Source: Branchiostoma floridae (lineage: Eukaryota; Chordata; Leptocardii; Amphioxiformes; Branchiostomatidae). Taken from it: 55,544 nt of DNA. The notes under the pieces are model-generated. The model saw only the letters and a program-made list of their open reading frames with translations, searched no databases and was not told the DNA's origin. A program made the position numbers and the translations under genes. The stretch covers positions 5,281,592 through 5,337,135 of the forward strand of contig NC_049980.1 in the NCBI RefSeq assembly GCF_000003815.2. Reading direction: 5' to 3'. Of this stretch, positions 35,779 to 55,544 are shown piece after piece (position 1 is the first letter of the stretch; every line of letters starts with the position of its first letter).

Positions 35779-37944
35779 GTTGCGGCGGTACGTACGCACG
35801 TAATCACGGCCAAATATCTCTACCTCTGCATGGATGTATGCATTTCCGGGAATTCGTTTCCCATCAGCCTTTGCGACGGACGATACCACTGCGGTCCAAC
35901 GATAGGGTACGGCGTTCTGCACGATCGGAATGCAGGTCGCCGTATATACAGGCTTTTCATTGACGTCATAATTTGAATCCCCAGAGACCATGTCGTGAGA
36001 TGATTGGCTAATAAGCAATGGCATCTTCGTGTGTTTTATTGATCATGCGCGCTGTACTAATCCAACATGGCGCAGATGACGTCAAATTATAAAGCCTGTA
36101 TAGCACTCTAGCGTACCGTCAAAGCTGTCTATAACGGCCACTCAAGGGACTCTGTAGAAATGCGGCCACTATGCAAAGGTGACTGTATATAATCTACTAG
36201 GGTTAGTAGTAATCTGGGACATTTGGGAGTTGAACATGATAGTTTGGAGTGCAATTATATTAAGTACGCTTATATTTTTTCCTTCATTAATTATTTATTC
36301 TTATGACTTTTTCACTGATTCTAAAGAGACTACTTGAGATTTGTACTACTAGTATTAACACCTTCACTCTGTGCCGTCTTGAGATATTACTTTTAAGAAC
36401 ATGAATGTTCATTCATTCATTCATTCGTTCATTCATTCATTCATTCATTCATTCATTCATTCATTCATTCATTCATTCATTCATTCATTCGGCAGTATAT
36501 ATTCCTGGACAAAATATGACACGGACAACGATGAAAGCATTGTAAAATGTATTGATATTATGCGGAGAGTAAAAAATTTAATGAACAACTTGCACGGATT
36601 TAAATTGATGTTTTTATACTCACATTGCCACACGTCGGATTAATAGCTAACCATTTCAATAGATGTAACGTTAACAAATGTAATTTGTGATAGGTGGACC
36701 ATAGCTTACCATTAAACACCAGAAGCATAACACGAAACGTTAATTCGCACTGAATATAGAACTACAAACAATAACTACATACATGTTTATGTTTTCTACG
36801 GCATTAGAAAGAAAAGACTGAGGAACATTCTGAATACAACTGTATCGAGAAAAAAAACTGTATATGGTTTCACCATTAAAAGTGAGAGGTACAAGCGTAT
36901 ATGTATCATGTAAACCAGCATTCTACAAAAACTGGTATAGTACATAAGAAAGTAAACAACGGCATTTATAAGATCACTTTATATTATATTATTATGGCCT
37001 GCCAAATATAATCATCATAAACAAGCTAAAAGGCTACTAACAAACTCGATTTCCGTTACGCTAACCCCATAATAAGCTACCTGAAATATATACTACTTCT
37101 AAAAGTGACGTGATGTTATCGTTCCTCTGTTATTAGAATATAACACTAAAACTATATCAATAACAATAGAATTAATTCGAAGTCACCAAAAGACATTTTA
37201 AATAGATATTTGTAATAAATGCGAATTATCTTAAAATTTCAGTTACAATAGTTTTAAATTGTTCACACAATTAAAAATGAAAGTTTGAACTTTGTCATAT
37301 AAAATTTATGTTGAAAACATCGTGAAGATGTCAATATATAAAATAATTTTCAAATATTTATGTGTTTTTTCACTTGCACTTTAATTTGCATCATTTTCCT
37401 AATGCCTGCCAAAATTTGGGTCATGGTAGTTTTGGGTCATTGTCCTATAAAAGTAGGTGCTAAACGGGGTATTTTTAGATTTCACAATTGGACACTGGTC
37501 ACTCTTTTGCGATGAGCCATCGATAACTCTGTACGGAAGACATTAATAATTCTTTGTACATTGCATAGAGGTGTAATTATAAATTGACCTCTTTCCAGCG
37601 CAGAGACCCAGTTTTACAAAATCCTGTATCATGTTCGAACAATTGGTCAACCTACGTTGCCGAAGTTTAGAGAGGCAAAACGTAGAAATTGATCAAACGA
37701 GTGATTCATTTCGAGTGCTATCAATATGTATCATACAAATGTTACAGAAATTAGAATAGAGACAAAGAGCACCTAAACGGTAATGTGAAATCGACTCTAC
37801 TAAACTTATCACCAACTAGCCAACTTATGATAACATGTAAAATATGTATACTTAACGCAAATCACAAATGAAAGATTTCATGGCTGTAGATCTTTAGCAA
37901 GATAGAAATTGGTCATGATCTGTGACAAAGACATTAGTCTAGTC
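35779..37944. other. Intergenic region between the LAPTM-like and receptor genes
   Basis: Holds the promoter of the LAPTM-like gene (no TATA box recognised), a GGCCACTATG repeat fragment at 36112-36190 and the (ATTC)n run. From 36650 on it is AT-rich, includes the unresolved 3' UTR of the receptor gene, and shows no coding frame. Confidence 0.45.
36404..36490. repeat. (ATTC)n microsatellite
   Basis: About 20 ATTC units with one GTTC variant near the start. Confidence 0.95.

Positions 37945-55544
<17,600 letters not shown>

Noticed and set aside
36401-36643. Frame with repeated SFIH residues
   Set aside because: Translation of the (ATTC)n microsatellite.

Overview
The window is a piece of an animal nuclear genome: intron-rich genes with GT..AG junctions, AATAAA and TATA signals, tRNA-derived SINEs and many short inverted-repeat (MITE-like) elements. 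The intron density, the gene set (a von Willebrand A/Sushi/EGF receptor, a DBH-like monooxygenase, a CHK-type kinase) and the repeat style suggest an invertebrate deuterostome, most likely a cephalochordate (Branchiostoma). That assignment is an inference; no species-specific marker was checked. I assembled the gene models by hand from reading frames, splice consensus and intron phase; in the five main genes every junction keeps frame.

Left part, + strand: three tentative exons of a secreted cystine-knot-like protein (about 258-1509); repeats, including a mariner relic at 3932-4504; a complete four-exon SLC16 monocarboxylate-transporter-like gene (5678-10548); more repeats; and a three-exon CHK/ecdysteroid-kinase-like gene (14425-16692) whose start region is locally duplicated.

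Middle and right, - strand: a complete 13-exon copper type II monooxygenase of the DBH/MOXD1 family (17224-26628), with a TATA box, signal peptide, DOMON-like region and all six expected copper ligands; a six-exon LAPTM4/5-like four-TM protein with three PPxY motifs (31208-35778), in which the start of exon 4 has been tandemly amplified in units of about 78 bp; and the 3' end of a large receptor gene (37945 to beyond 55544). That receptor encodes at least four Sushi domains, then vWA-Sushi-EGF, vWA-Sushi-EGF, vWA-Sushi, a TM helix and a short tail. Domain borders are phase 1 and each vWA is split by a phase-0 intron at the same place, which points to triplication of a vWA-Sushi-EGF module.

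The genes do not form an operon and have no obvious shared pathway. The intergenic and intronic DNA is dominated by several MITE families: a hairpin family with 9-10 bp target duplications (Mutator-like), a TTAA-flanked family, a family with TAACGCTAGTTCACC ends, and others. Several copies lie within about 7-35 bp of splice sites. The most notable items are the modular vWA/Sushi/EGF receptor with a degenerate third metal site, the tandemly amplified acceptor plus exon start in the LAPTM-like gene, and the transposon-splice-site adjacency.
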